From NCBI RefSeq assembly GCF_042648805.1, contig NZ_JBHRXZ010000018.1:1-64000 (forward strand): DNA of 64,000 nucleotides. The letters are read 5' to 3'. Under the pieces are notes generated by a model. That model was not told the DNA's origin, did no database searches, and saw nothing but the letters and a program-made list of their open reading frames with translations. A program made the translations under genes and the position numbers. The DNA comes from Azomonas tarimensis. Its GTDB lineage: Bacteria > Pseudomonadota > Gammaproteobacteria > Pseudomonadales > Pseudomonadaceae. Shown piece by piece: positions 1-8,528 of the stretch; the first letter of the stretch is position 1; every line of letters starts with the position of its first letter.

Positions 1-176
1 GCAGCGGCCAGGACGTGCGCTTCGGTGCTCGTGATCTGGCCCGCCGCCTGCGTACCGAACTCGAACCGGTACTGGCCGAGGCCATGCTCGCTGCGCCAGA
101 GGCCAGCGCCCTTGCGGTCGATGTACAGAAAGGTGGCTGGGTGGTCACGGCCGGACCGGAAGGGCCTGCCGCGTAG
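1..176 (+). CDS. C-terminal end of a Clp/Hsp100-type AAA+ ATPase (5' truncated)
   Basis: Only the last 57 codons are present, in the frame beginning at base 3 and ending with TAG at 174-176. The segment FGARDLARRL followed by a helix ending in VLAEAML resembles the small C-terminal domain of the second ATPase module of Clp/Hsp100 unfoldases, where a (Y/F)GAR...L motif carries the sensor-2 arginine. It is followed by the usual short strand-rich tail (AVDVQKGGWVV). Which Clp protein it is (ClpA/B/C or a ClpV-like form) cannot be told from this piece. It is convergent with tatD. Confidence 0.5.
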   Translation, partial: SGQDVRFGARDLARRLRTELEPVLAEAMLAAPEASALAVDVQKGGWVVTAGPEGPAA

Positions 177-266
177 AGCTTGCCCGCCGAGACACCACGG
201 CGGCGCCTGGCTTCGCCCGACACTTCCGGCTGCCGACAATGGCGGACGGTTCGCTGTGAGCCCAGC

Positions 267-1052
267 CTACTGGCCGGCCCAGCCGAACACCTCACAGCTG
301 TTGCGATAGCTGGCCTCGGCCAGCGCCTCCGGGGTGATCCCTTTGATCCGGGCCAGTTCATGGCAGATGTCCGGGAGGAATTCCGGGCTGTTGCGTTCGC
401 CGGCGTGGCTGTGGGGCGTGATGTCCGGGGCGTCGGTTTCCAGCACGATGGACTCCAGTGGCAGCTCCTTGAGTACCCGGTGCATGCGGTGGGCCTGGGG
501 CCAGGTGCCGGCGCCGCCGAGGCCGAGCTTGTAGCCGAGGCGGATGTATTCCCGGGCTTCTTCCCAGCTGCCGCTGAAGGCATGGGCGATGCCGGTGCGG
601 GGCAGCTTGTGGCGCTTCAGGGTGGCGATCATCGGCGCATGGGCCCGGCGCACGTGCAGCAGCACCGGCAGCGCGAACTCGGCGGCCAGTTCCAGCTGCG
701 GCTCCAGCAGGGCCTGCTGGCGCTCGCGGTCGGGGTCTTCAATGTAGTAATCCAGGCCGATCTCGCCGATGGCGCACAGCTTGTCGGCGCCGCGCAGGCG
801 CTCCAGCCAGCCGCGAAGGCTTTTCAAGTGCTCCGGGCGGTGCTCGGCAAGAAACACCGGGTGCATACCCAGCGCGGCATGAACCGCCGGCTCGTCCAGC
901 GCCATCTGCCAGACCCGCTCCCAGTTGCCCGCGAACACTCCAAGCACGAGTATGCGTTCGACGCCCCGCCTGAGGCTGCGCGCGATCACCTCGGTGCGAT
1001 CAGCGTCGAAGTGTTCGAAGTCGAGGTGGGTATGGGTATCGATCAGGCGCAT
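267..1052 (-). CDS. tatD: TatD-family metal-dependent hydrolase/DNase
   Basis: A 261-aa TIM-barrel amidohydrolase of the TatD family, whose E. coli members are metal-dependent 3'-5' exonucleases. The N-terminus MRLIDTHTHLDF carries the HxH metal ligands. GEIGLDYY (metal-binding Glu), LLHVRRAH, IAHAFSG and LETDAPDI are the further metal-binding and catalytic motifs, in the expected order. The frame stays open 28 codons upstream, but that extension is unlike the family and MRLIDTHTHL is the standard start. The length is normal for the family. The gene lies downstream of the ogt/80-aa pair on the same strand, 90 bp away, and could be the last gene of that transcription unit. Confidence 0.93.
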   Translation of the reverse strand: MRLIDTHTHLDFEHFDADRTEVIARSLRRGVERILVLGVFAGNWERVWQMALDEPAVHAALGMHPVFLAEHRPEHLKSLRGWLERLRGADKLCAIGEIGLDYYIEDPDRERQQALLEPQLELAAEFALPVLLHVRRAHAPMIATLKRHKLPRTGIAHAFSGSWEEAREYIRLGYKLGLGGAGTWPQAHRMHRVLKELPLESIVLETDAPDITPHSHAGERNSPEFLPDICHELARIKGITPEALAEASYRNSCEVFGWAGQ

Positions 1053-1142
1053 GGGCTGGGGCAGGATCCTCGGGTCAAGGGGGGCGATTGTCCGCGACGG
1101 TAGGCTGTTGGTCACCGGCGAGGGGAGAGGTCGCACGGGCCT

Positions 1143-1385
1143 TCAGGAGTCTTCACGCTCCACGCGGATGTCACTGACGCCCAATTCCACCATTCGCCCC
1201 CGTTCGCTGGGTACCTGCGGGTCTTCCCAGGGCTGGTCGGTGGCTGCCCGGGGCTCGCGGACATGCTTGAGCAGGATTTCCTGTTCGATCCGCTCGAAGC
1301 CGGGCTCCTGAAATTCCTCCAGCACCAGCGAGTCGGGCTTGCCGTTGATCAGGTAGTGCACCCGATAGCGTTTCAGTTCGGTCAT
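1143..1385 (-). CDS. Small conserved-looking hypothetical protein (80 aa)
   Basis: An acidic 80-residue protein starting MTELKRYRVHYLINGKPDSL. It has no signal peptide or membrane segment. The N-terminal half reads like two beta-strands and a helix (YRVHYLINGKPDSLVLEE, then FERIEQEILLKHV), and the C-terminal part is probably disordered. The ATG at 1383-1385 gives a self-contained frame with typical Pseudomonas codon use; the longer open frame upstream is only the shadow of ogt and the efflux channel gene. It lies 62 bp after ogt on the same strand. I do not recognise a named family, and no function can be assigned. Confidence 0.6.
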   Translation of the reverse strand: MTELKRYRVHYLINGKPDSLVLEEFQEPGFERIEQEILLKHVREPRAATDQPWEDPQVPSERGRMVELGVSDIRVEREDS

Positions 1386-1447
1386 CTGGGGCTCCGCAAT
1401 CGATGGCTGTACCGGTTCGGACACCGGGCGCGCCGTCAGGCTCCCGC

Positions 1448-1939
1448 CTACCGACGATCGCGCTCCAGTGCCAGCAGCGCGGCCTTGCGTTCCAGGCCCC
1501 AGCGATAGCCGGTGAGCCTGTCGTCGCGGCCCACTACACGGTGGCAGGGCACCAGCAGGGCGATGGGGTTGCGAGCGCAGGCGCTGGCGACGGCGCGGGC
1601 ATGGCTGCCTAGGGTGCCGGCCAGCTCGCCGTAGCGTCTGGTCTCGCCCGGCGGGATGTCCCGCAGGGCGCGCCAGACCCGCTGCTGGAACGGCGTGCCG
1701 CTGGGAGCCAGGGGCAGTGTGACAGGGGACAGCGTACTGAAGGTGGTCAGGACCTGTTCGAGCCAGCCGGCCAGGCCAGCGTCGTCCTGCACCAGTGGCT
1801 CGCCCGGAAAGCGGGTGGCCAGATCGGTCAGCAGGAGCTGGTCCCCATCGCCCAGCAGCAGGGCGCGGATGCCGTCGTCGCCGGCGGCGAGCAGCAGGCG
1901 GCCAAGGGGACAAGAGGAGAGCGTGTAGCGCAGGATCAT
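1448..1939 (-). CDS. ogt: Methylated-DNA--protein-cysteine S-methyltransferase (Ogt/MGMT)
   Basis: A suicide repair enzyme that moves the alkyl group from O6-alkylguanine or O4-alkylthymine onto its own cysteine. The PCHR active-site motif is at residues 131-134 (acceptor Cys132) within LLVPCHRVVG. The DNA-binding helix-turn-helix (TPFQQRVWRAL, then RRYGELAGTLGSHARAVASACARNP) is complete, including the arginine finger (ARAV). At 163 aa it is of normal Ogt length and has no Ada-type regulatory domain. Its ATG overlaps the TGA of the upstream outer-membrane efflux gene (ATGA, 4 bp), so it is probably translated from the efflux-pump mRNA. Confidence 0.93.
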   Translation of the reverse strand: MILRYTLSSCPLGRLLLAAGDDGIRALLLGDGDQLLLTDLATRFPGEPLVQDDAGLAGWLEQVLTTFSTLSPVTLPLAPSGTPFQQRVWRALRDIPPGETRRYGELAGTLGSHARAVASACARNPIALLVPCHRVVGRDDRLTGYRWGLERKAALLALERDRR

Positions 1940-3423
1940 GGGTGGGCTCCCGGGGTGGCGGTCGACCCAGCCTCGGCGATTCCCTCGACGTCGGCAAGGG
2001 GGGCCGATTGCCAGCCGCCACCCAGGGCGACGAACAGCGCCACCTGGGCGGTGGCCAGCGCGGTACGACCCTCCAGCACCTGCTGGCGCGCCTGCAGCAG
2101 GCCACGCTGGGCATCCAGCACTTCGGGAAGATTGGCTTCGCCCAGCTCGTAGGTGCGCTGGGCCAGTCGGTAGGTGCGTTCGCGCTGTTCCAGCACTTCA
2201 TGAAGCGCGGCGAGTCGGCGCTGCTGGCCTTCCTGTGCGACCAGCCCGCGCTCGACTTCTTCCAGCGCATCTGCAATGGCCTGCTCGAGTGCCAGGAAAG
2301 CGCCCTGGCCCTGGACGTCGGCCAGCTCGATGGCGGCGCGGCGCTGGCCGAAGTCCAGTAGCGGCAGGCCGAAGGTGGCCCCGAGCCGGGCGAAGTTGGA
2401 GGCCGTGGAGAAGTTGCTGTTGAGCGCCACGCCGCTGCGCCCGGCTGCCGCCTGGACCGCCAGTTGCGGGAACAGGTCGCGGCGGGCGGCCAGCGACAGT
2501 CGGTCGGCTGCATCCAGTTGCGCGGCGGCGGCGATCAGGTCGGGCCGGCGGCGTAGCAGGTCGATGGGCTGCCCGGGCGGAATGCCGCCCTCGATCAAAG
2601 GCACCGGGGCGCTGCGAGCGATCTCCCGGGCCAGGCTGCCGTGGGGTTGAGCGAGCAAAGTGTCCAGCGCCAGCCGCGCTTCGGCCAGGCTGATTTCCAG
2701 GTTGACCCGCTGGGCCTGCAGCGCGGTGCGCTCGGCAGTGGCCGATTGCACATCGAGACGGGTGACGTCACCGACTTCGAACAGCAAGCCGGCGATGCGC
2801 TCCAGTTCGGCGGCAATGCCGATGCTTTCTTCCAGCAACTGCTGCTGGCCTTGCAACGCCCGCAGCTGGACGTAACCCTGGGCGGCATTGGCGGCCACCG
2901 CGAGCCGGGCGGCGATGGCCTCGGCCTGGGTGGCGCGCATCTGTTGCCGCGCGGCGTCGACGCGGGCGCGGCGGGCTCCGAACAGGTCGATCTCCCAGCT
3001 GGCCTGCAGCGCCAGTTCCCACATGTCCAGGCGCAGGGTATCGCCGCCGCCTACAAAGGGTTCCAGCTCGGTCCCCTCGGCGGCGTTGTCCAGACCGACC
3101 CATTGACGGCTGAAGGAGCCGGGCAGGTCGAGCCGGGGAAACAGACCGGAGCGGGACTGGCGCAGCTGCGCCCGGGTGGCCTCGACCTGCAGCATGGCCT
3201 GGCGCACGTTGCGGTTGTCGTTTATTGCCCGCTGCACCAGGCCGGTCAGCATCGGGTCGTCGAAGCGCTGCCACCACTCGGTCAAGGCCGCGTCGTCCAG
3301 CGGCCGGGCCTGGCCGTGGAACCAGTCCTCCGGCAGCGCCGGCCTTTCGTGCTCCGGCACGCTGGAGCAAGCGGTGAGGGCCGCAGCCATCAGCCAGGGG
3401 AACAGCCGGCGCCAAAGGCCCAT
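1936..3423 (-). CDS. Outer-membrane efflux lipoprotein (OprM/NodT family)
   Basis: Outer-membrane channel of a tripartite RND efflux pump, 495 aa. The N-terminus MGLWRRLFPWLMAAALTACSS has a type II signal peptide with a lipobox (LTAC), so the mature protein should be acylated. Two OEP repeats follow, with the long alpha-helical barrel segments and family landmarks such as ADWF/WWQRFDDPML near the N-terminus, RRRPDLIAAAAQLDAA in the middle and TYELGEANLPEVLDAQR near the C-terminus. It is the last pump gene; its start overlaps the stop of the RND gene by one base (TAATG), indicating translational coupling. OMFs are promiscuous, so it may serve other pumps too. Confidence 0.9.
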   Translation of the reverse strand: MGLWRRLFPWLMAAALTACSSVPEHERPALPEDWFHGQARPLDDAALTEWWQRFDDPMLTGLVQRAINDNRNVRQAMLQVEATRAQLRQSRSGLFPRLDLPGSFSRQWVGLDNAAEGTELEPFVGGGDTLRLDMWELALQASWEIDLFGARRARVDAARQQMRATQAEAIAARLAVAANAAQGYVQLRALQGQQQLLEESIGIAAELERIAGLLFEVGDVTRLDVQSATAERTALQAQRVNLEISLAEARLALDTLLAQPHGSLAREIARSAPVPLIEGGIPPGQPIDLLRRRPDLIAAAAQLDAADRLSLAARRDLFPQLAVQAAAGRSGVALNSNFSTASNFARLGATFGLPLLDFGQRRAAIELADVQGQGAFLALEQAIADALEEVERGLVAQEGQQRRLAALHEVLEQRERTYRLAQRTYELGEANLPEVLDAQRGLLQARQQVLEGRTALATAQVALFVALGGGWQSAPLADVEGIAEAGSTATPGAHP

Positions 3424-6400
3424 TAGCGTTCCTCCTTGCCGACACGCATCAGCAGCAGATACAGGCAGGGCACGGCCAGCAGGGTGAGCAGGGTGGCGAA
3501 GCCCAGGCCGGCCATGATGGTCACCGCCATGCCGGCGAAGAACGGGTCGAACAGCAGCGGCACCATGCCCAGCACTGTGGTCCCGGCGGCCAGCGCCACC
3601 GGCCGCAGGCGGGAGGCCGAGGCTTCGATGATGGCGGTGCGGCGCGCCACGCCGTCGGCGATCTGGCGGTCGGTCTCGTCCACCAGCACCACCGCGTTCT
3701 TGATCAACATGCCGGTGAGGCTGAGCAGGCCGAGCAGGGCCATGAAGCCGAACGATTGGCCGGTCAGGGTCAGGCCAAGGGTGACGCCGATGATCGACAT
3801 CGGTACCACCAGCCAGATCACCAGCGGCTGGCGCACCCGGGAGAACAGCAGCACGGTGACCAGCACCATCCCAAGATAGGGCACTGCCAGGGTGCCGATC
3901 AGCGCGCCCTGGGCCTCGGAGCTCTGCTCGTACTCGCCACCCCAGGTCAGGCTGTAGCCATAAGGCAGTTCCATGGATTCGATGATCGGCCGGATGCGCT
4001 CGAAGGCCGTGTTGGTGTTCTCGCCGTCCAGTGGCTCGGCCCGTACCGAGATGGTACGCACCCGGTCGAAGCGGCTGATCAGGGTGTCCTCGGCGCTGAT
4101 GGTCACCCCGTCGGCCACTTGGGCCAGCGGCATGTAGCGCTGCTGCACCGGCGACCAGATCAGCCGCTGCAACAGGTCGTCCGGCCCGACCCGGTCGGCG
4201 GCCGACGAGCGCAACAGGATCGGGATCAGCTCGTCTCGCTCGCGGAACACGCTGACCTGGGCGCCGTCGCTGGAAGCCGCCATGGTCAGCGAGATCATCT
4301 GCCGGGTGAGACCGGCGTCAGCCATGCGGTCCAGGTCCAGCAGCGGGCGCACCACGTGAGCCCGGGGGCGCCAGTCGTCACGCACGTTGAGCACCTCGCC
4401 CTGTTCGCGCAGCAGGCGCTGGCCTTCTGCGGACAGCTCGCGCAGGGTTTCCAGGGACGGGCCGCTGATGCGAGCCTCCAGCTTGGCCTCGGGGTTAGGG
4501 CCGAACAGGAACTGCGCGGCCGCGCCGTGGGTATCGGGATAGCGCGACGGCAGCGTCTGGTTGATTTCGCGGACCAGTCCGTCGATTGCTTCGGCGTTCT
4601 CTGTATGCACCAGAAAGTGCATCAGCGCGGGGTTGGGCTGCTCCGGATTGTAGGTGAGCATGAAGCGCGCCGCGCCGGAGCCGACGAAGGTGGACACTCC
4701 CGTCACGCCTTCGTGGCCGAGCAGGTACTGCTCGACATCCTCTGCCGCCCGACTGGTGTCCTGGATGTGGGTGCCCTGGGGCATGAACATGGTGACGGCG
4801 AAAATCGGCGTGCTGGACGGCGGGAAAAAGCTCTGGGGCAGGCGCCCGAAGCCCCATCCGGCGAGAATGGTCAGCACCGCCAGCACCGCGACCACCAACC
4901 CGGCGTGGCGCAGCACCCGGTCCACCACGGCGCGAAAGCGGTTATAGAGCGGGCTGTGGTAGGCCTCGCCGCCTTCCTCTCCGGTCTGGCCGCGCAGCAG
5001 ATAGTGGCCGAACAGGGGCACCGCCGCCAGGGCCAGTACCCAGGACAGCAGCAGCGACACGCCAATGACAAAGAACAGCGAGAACAGGAATTCCCCCGTG
5101 GTGTCCGGTGACAGGCCGATCCCGGCAAAGGCCAGGATGCCAATGATGGTCGCGCCGAGCAGCGGCCACTGAGTCTGCTTGAGCGTCCTGCTCGCCGCCT
5201 CCATCAGCTTCAGCCCGCGCTGTTGCTGGATCAGCATGCCGTCGCAGACCACCACCGCGTTATCCACCAGCATGCCCATGGCGATGATCATCGCCCCGAG
5301 CGAAATCCGCTCCAGCTCGATGCGCGACAGCCACATGATCAGCAGCGTGCCTAGCACGGTCAGGGCCAGCACCGCGCCGATGATCGCCCCGGCGCGCAGG
5401 CCCATGGACAGGCACAGCACCGCCACCACGATGGCGATGGACATCACCACGTTCAGGGCGAAGTCGTTGACCGACTCGTTGACGATCTGGTGCTGCTGAT
5501 ACAGCGGGTGCAGTTCGACCCCGTAGGGCAGGCGCGGCTGGATGGCTGCCAGCACCGCCTCGACGTTTTCCCCGACCTCGACGATATTCGCCCCGGAAAC
5601 CCCGCTGACGCCCAGGGTAATCGCCGGCTGGCCGTTGTGGCGGATGATCTGTCGCGGGCGCTCGGCATATTCGCGGCGCACCTCCAGCACGTCGCCAAGG
5701 CGCACGCTGCGTGGCCCCTGGCCGATCGGCAGGGCGCGCAGGGCTTCGAGGGTGTCGAACACGCCGGTGGGGCGGATGTGCATGTAAAAGGTACCGGCTC
5801 GCACGCCGCCAGCGTCCACTACTGCGTTGAAGTCGCTCAACGCGGCGGTGATTTCCTGTGGGGACAGGTTCAGCGCCGCCATCCGCGCCTGGTCGCCAAT
5901 GACCACGATGCGCTCGGGCTGCTCGCCGGCGATATCGACCTTGCCGACGCCTTCGGCGGTGAGCAGGTCGAGGCGCAGGTCCTTGGCGATTTCGTACATT
6001 TCCTTCGGCGTCAGTCCGCCTCCGGTCATCGCATAGAAGATGCCGTAGACATCGCCGAAGTCGTCGTTGACTACCGGTGGCTGGGCGTCGGGAGCAAGCT
6101 CGTGTTCGGCATCGCGCACCTTGTTGCGCAGCTCGTCCCAGATCTGCGGCATCTGCCCGCTGGGGTAGCGGTCCTCGATCTCGATGCGCAGCTCGGCCAT
6201 GCCATCCAGGGAGCGGGAACGGATTTCCTTGATCTGCGACATCTGCTGGATCGCGCTTTCCAGCGGCTCGGTCACCTCCTGCTCGACCTCCAGCGCGGTG
6301 GCGCCGGGGTACTGCACGGTGACCACTGCTTGCTTGATGGTGAACTCCGGGTCTTCCAGCCGGCCCATGTTGAAGAAGGCGACAATGCCGCCCGCCAGGC

Positions 6401-6461
6401 AGACCAGCACCAGCAGCCAGGTATTGACCGAACGTTCGATGGCGTAGCGGGCGAAGTCCAT
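3423..6461 (-). CDS. RND multidrug efflux permease (HAE1 family)
   Basis: Inner-membrane proton-driven drug exporter of the AcrB/TriC superfamily, 1012 aa, with the usual 12 membrane helices in two repeats and two large periplasmic loops. The N-terminus carries the first helix (WLLVLVCLAGGIVAFF) and the porter-domain start TVQYPGATALEVEQEVTEPLE. Helix 4 reads GMLVDNAVVVCDG: the first of the two AcrB proton-relay acids is kept (Asp) and the second is Asn. The helix-10 lysine is present in GMLIKNAVVLVDE. Nothing visible shows the substrate. It lies between its membrane fusion protein (4 bp gap) and its outer-membrane partner (1 bp overlap), so the operon order is MFP-RND-OMF-ogt. Confidence 0.92.
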   Translation of the reverse strand: MDFARYAIERSVNTWLLVLVCLAGGIVAFFNMGRLEDPEFTIKQAVVTVQYPGATALEVEQEVTEPLESAIQQMSQIKEIRSRSLDGMAELRIEIEDRYPSGQMPQIWDELRNKVRDAEHELAPDAQPPVVNDDFGDVYGIFYAMTGGGLTPKEMYEIAKDLRLDLLTAEGVGKVDIAGEQPERIVVIGDQARMAALNLSPQEITAALSDFNAVVDAGGVRAGTFYMHIRPTGVFDTLEALRALPIGQGPRSVRLGDVLEVRREYAERPRQIIRHNGQPAITLGVSGVSGANIVEVGENVEAVLAAIQPRLPYGVELHPLYQQHQIVNESVNDFALNVVMSIAIVVAVLCLSMGLRAGAIIGAVLALTVLGTLLIMWLSRIELERISLGAMIIAMGMLVDNAVVVCDGMLIQQQRGLKLMEAASRTLKQTQWPLLGATIIGILAFAGIGLSPDTTGEFLFSLFFVIGVSLLLSWVLALAAVPLFGHYLLRGQTGEEGGEAYHSPLYNRFRAVVDRVLRHAGLVVAVLAVLTILAGWGFGRLPQSFFPPSSTPIFAVTMFMPQGTHIQDTSRAAEDVEQYLLGHEGVTGVSTFVGSGAARFMLTYNPEQPNPALMHFLVHTENAEAIDGLVREINQTLPSRYPDTHGAAAQFLFGPNPEAKLEARISGPSLETLRELSAEGQRLLREQGEVLNVRDDWRPRAHVVRPLLDLDRMADAGLTRQMISLTMAASSDGAQVSVFRERDELIPILLRSSAADRVGPDDLLQRLIWSPVQQRYMPLAQVADGVTISAEDTLISRFDRVRTISVRAEPLDGENTNTAFERIRPIIESMELPYGYSLTWGGEYEQSSEAQGALIGTLAVPYLGMVLVTVLLFSRVRQPLVIWLVVPMSIIGVTLGLTLTGQSFGFMALLGLLSLTGMLIKNAVVLVDETDRQIADGVARRTAIIEASASRLRPVALAAGTTVLGMVPLLFDPFFAGMAVTIMAGLGFATLLTLLAVPCLYLLLMRVGKEER

Positions 6462-6465
6462 CGGC

Positions 6466-7548
6466 TCAGTCCCGCTGACGTTCGGTGGTTCGAACCGCCT
6501 GGCCTTCGTCGAGCTTGCTGCCGCCGGCCACCACTATCAGGCTGCCGGGCTCGAGTTCGCCTCGTACAAGTGCCTGGTCGTCCACCACGCGCTCCACCTG
6601 CAGCGGTTGCCGGCGGGGCAGTTCCCCCTCGACGATCCAGATGAAATGCCCGCCATTGGTGGCGACCTGCAGCGCCGACAGCGGGATACGGAACAGCTCG
6701 GCGGTGGATGTCTCGCCGGGCGGGCCGGACAGATTGACGCGCACCGCCATGCCCGGCAACAGGTTGAGGCCCTCCGGCGGTTCGCCCGCCAGGGTCAGGC
6801 GGTAGGTCCGGGCGCCCTCGCGGGGTTGGGTACTGTGCTCCCGGTAGCGCAGTGGCATTGTCGCCTCGCCGACCACCATCCGGCCTTCGGCACGCAGGCT
6901 GGAGTCCAGCGGTAGCTCCAGGGCAGCGGTTTCCGGCAGGTCCAGGCCCACCTCGATCTCCTCGCCGCCGGCCTGCATCTCGAAGATCGGTGTTCCGGAG
7001 GCCACCACCATGTCGGTCTCCACCAGCCGCCGCGCGACCACCCCGTCGAAGGGGGCGGCGAGAAGGGTGCGGCCTACCGATCGCTGGGCATTGTCCCGCG
7101 CCACCTGCGCCGACTCGACCTGCGCCTCCAGCGCCTCGATCGCCGCCGGGGCAAGGATGCCTTCTGCCAGCAGGGCGCGGCGCCGGGCCAGGTCGGCTTC
7201 GAGCTGGTTCAGCTGACTCCGCGCTTCGCGCAGCTGCAGGTCATAGTCAGTGCTGTCCAGGCGGGCCAGGGGCTGGCCGCGCTCCACCCGCTGGCCCTGG
7301 TCCACCAGCATCCGCTCGACCCGGCCCCCTACTTCGAATGACAGCTGGGTGCGGCTGGCGCTTTCCACCACTCCGGGGTAGCGCCACACACGGGTTTCGG
7401 CGGAGGCCGGCTGCAGCGGCTCGACCAGCGCGACGCGGGGAGGCGGGGGCGCCGGCTCGTCGTTTTGGCCGCAGCCGGCGAGAAAAACCATGAAAAGTGC
7501 GAGGCAAAGGCAAGGCAGTTGTCTAAAGTAAAAAGGGCTGCTGGACAT
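6466..7548 (-). CDS. RND efflux periplasmic adaptor (membrane fusion lipoprotein)
   Basis: Periplasmic adaptor linking the RND pump to the outer-membrane channel, 360 aa. A hydrophobic signal with a lipobox (FLAGCG, Cys near residue 26) predicts an inner-membrane-anchored lipoprotein. Domain order is normal: first barrel-sandwich half (VVESASRTQLSFEVGGRVERMLVDQGQRV), alpha-helical hairpin (LREARSQLNQLEADLARRRALLAEG), second half (LLAAPFDGVVARRLVETDMVV), beta-barrel and membrane-proximal domain. It is the first gene of the pump operon; about 200 bp separates it from the divergent ferritin gene, so the operon promoter should lie there. No regulator gene is adjacent. Confidence 0.9.
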   Translation of the reverse strand: MSSSPFYFRQLPCLCLALFMVFLAGCGQNDEPAPPPPRVALVEPLQPASAETRVWRYPGVVESASRTQLSFEVGGRVERMLVDQGQRVERGQPLARLDSTDYDLQLREARSQLNQLEADLARRRALLAEGILAPAAIEALEAQVESAQVARDNAQRSVGRTLLAAPFDGVVARRLVETDMVVASGTPIFEMQAGGEEIEVGLDLPETAALELPLDSSLRAEGRMVVGEATMPLRYREHSTQPREGARTYRLTLAGEPPEGLNLLPGMAVRVNLSGPPGETSTAELFRIPLSALQVATNGGHFIWIVEGELPRRQPLQVERVVDDQALVRGELEPGSLIVVAGGSKLDEGQAVRTTERQRD

Positions 7549-7756
7549 CCTGACTCCGCGCGGTTGGCTGGGTTATCTCGGTCGCGCCCACCCAGGCCGG
7601 GCAACCTTGTGATCGCCCGGGCGCACGTCGGTTCAAACAGGAATAAGGATGGCCGTTGGCAAGTACCGGAACGGCCCGATTTAGGGCCCTTGACGGGGCA
7701 GGTCGGCATGGGGATGCTAACCTGCTGGGATTCCATTATGACTCGGGGAGGCGGTG

Positions 7757-8227
7757 ATGCAAGGGCAAGCGCAGGTTGTGGATTATCTGAAAGAATTGCT
7801 GCGCGGCGAGTTGGCCGCCCGCGACCAGTACCTGCTGCACTCGCGGATGTATGGCGACTGGGGATTCAAGCGGCTCTACGAGCGACTCGATCATGAGATG
7901 CAGGAAGAGACCGAGCACGCCGATGCGCTGCTCAAGCGCATTCTGTTTCTGGAGGGCACCCCGGATATGACGCCCGAGCCGATCAACCCGGGCGCCACCG
8001 TGCCGGAAATGCTGCGCAACGACCTGGCGACCGAGTACCACGTACGTGACCGCCTGGCCAAGGGTATCGCGCTGTGTGAACAGCTTGGCGACTACGAGAC
8101 ACGTGAAATCCTCGAGGTGCAGCTGCACGACACCGAGGAAGACCATGCGTACTGGCTCGAACAGCAGCTGGGGTTGATCGACAAGATCGGCCTGCAGAAC
8201 TACCTCCAGTCGCAGGCCTGGGAGTGA
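7757..8227 (+). CDS. ftnA: Ferritin-like iron-storage protein (FtnA type, annotated BfrA in some pseudomonads)
   Basis: A 156-aa iron-storage subunit expected to form a 24-mer cage that oxidises Fe(II) and stores ferric mineral. The ferroxidase ligands Glu18, Glu51, His54, Glu93, Glu127 and His130 are all present. The residue that supplies the haem ligand Met52 in true bacterioferritins is Thr here (EETEHAD), so the protein should not bind inter-subunit haem. That is the pattern of P. aeruginosa FtnA, once called BfrA. I chose the ATG at 7757, preceded at good spacing by GGGGAG (7745-7750), over the GTG one codon upstream. The upstream stretch has a possible -35 (TTGACG, 7690) but no clear -10. 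Confidence 0.9.
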   Translation: MQGQAQVVDYLKELLRGELAARDQYLLHSRMYGDWGFKRLYERLDHEMQEETEHADALLKRILFLEGTPDMTPEPINPGATVPEMLRNDLATEYHVRDRLAKGIALCEQLGDYETREILEVQLHDTEEDHAYWLEQQLGLIDKIGLQNYLQSQAWE

Positions 8228-8316
8228 CACGGCAACGGCCGGTACGCAGATGCACGCTCTAGGGGTCCCTTGATGAGGCCCATGCGATCGGATGATCAGG
8301 GGAGAGGGGGTAGTAG

Positions 8317-8511
8317 ATGCAGAGCTACAAGGTACAGGGGATGACCTGCGGACACTGCGAGCGTGCGGTGATCCAGGCGATCCAGTCCCGCGATCCGGCT
8401 GCCGAGGTCAGGGTCGACCTGGCGGCGGGTCTCGTGCAAGTGCAGTCCGCGCTGCCTGAGCAGGCGGTGCGCGAGGCGATCACCGAAGAGGGCTTTCAGG
8501 TTCATTCCTGA
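8317..8511 (+). CDS. CopZ-like heavy-metal-associated (HMA) protein
   Basis: A 64-aa single HMA domain with the metal-binding motif GMTCGHC (Cys11, Cys14) and the beta-alpha-beta-beta-alpha-beta ferredoxin-like fold signature (ERAVIQAIQSRDPAAEVRVDL, then AVREAITEEGF). Proteins of this size and motif are Cu(I) chaperones that pass copper to CopA-type ATPases. There is no ATPase or CueR gene nearby, so it is a solitary copy. A GGGGAGAGGGGG purine run at about 8300-8311 supplies a strong ribosome binding site just before the ATG. It is convergent with the tetR gene (17 bp gap). Confidence 0.88.
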   Translation: MQSYKVQGMTCGHCERAVIQAIQSRDPAAEVRVDLAAGLVQVQSALPEQAVREAITEEGFQVHS

Positions 8512-8528
8512 TGCGTCGGCGCTGAGGG

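Noticed and set aside
1053..1136. Upstream extension of tatD by 28 codons
   Set aside because: The extension (PSPVTNSLPSRTIAP) is unlike the family, which starts at the M(R/L)(L/I)DTHTHLD motif.
7549..7756. A sigma-70 promoter for the ferritin gene (TTGACG at 7690)
   Set aside because: No convincing -10 lies 16-18 bp downstream, so I did not list it as a feature.
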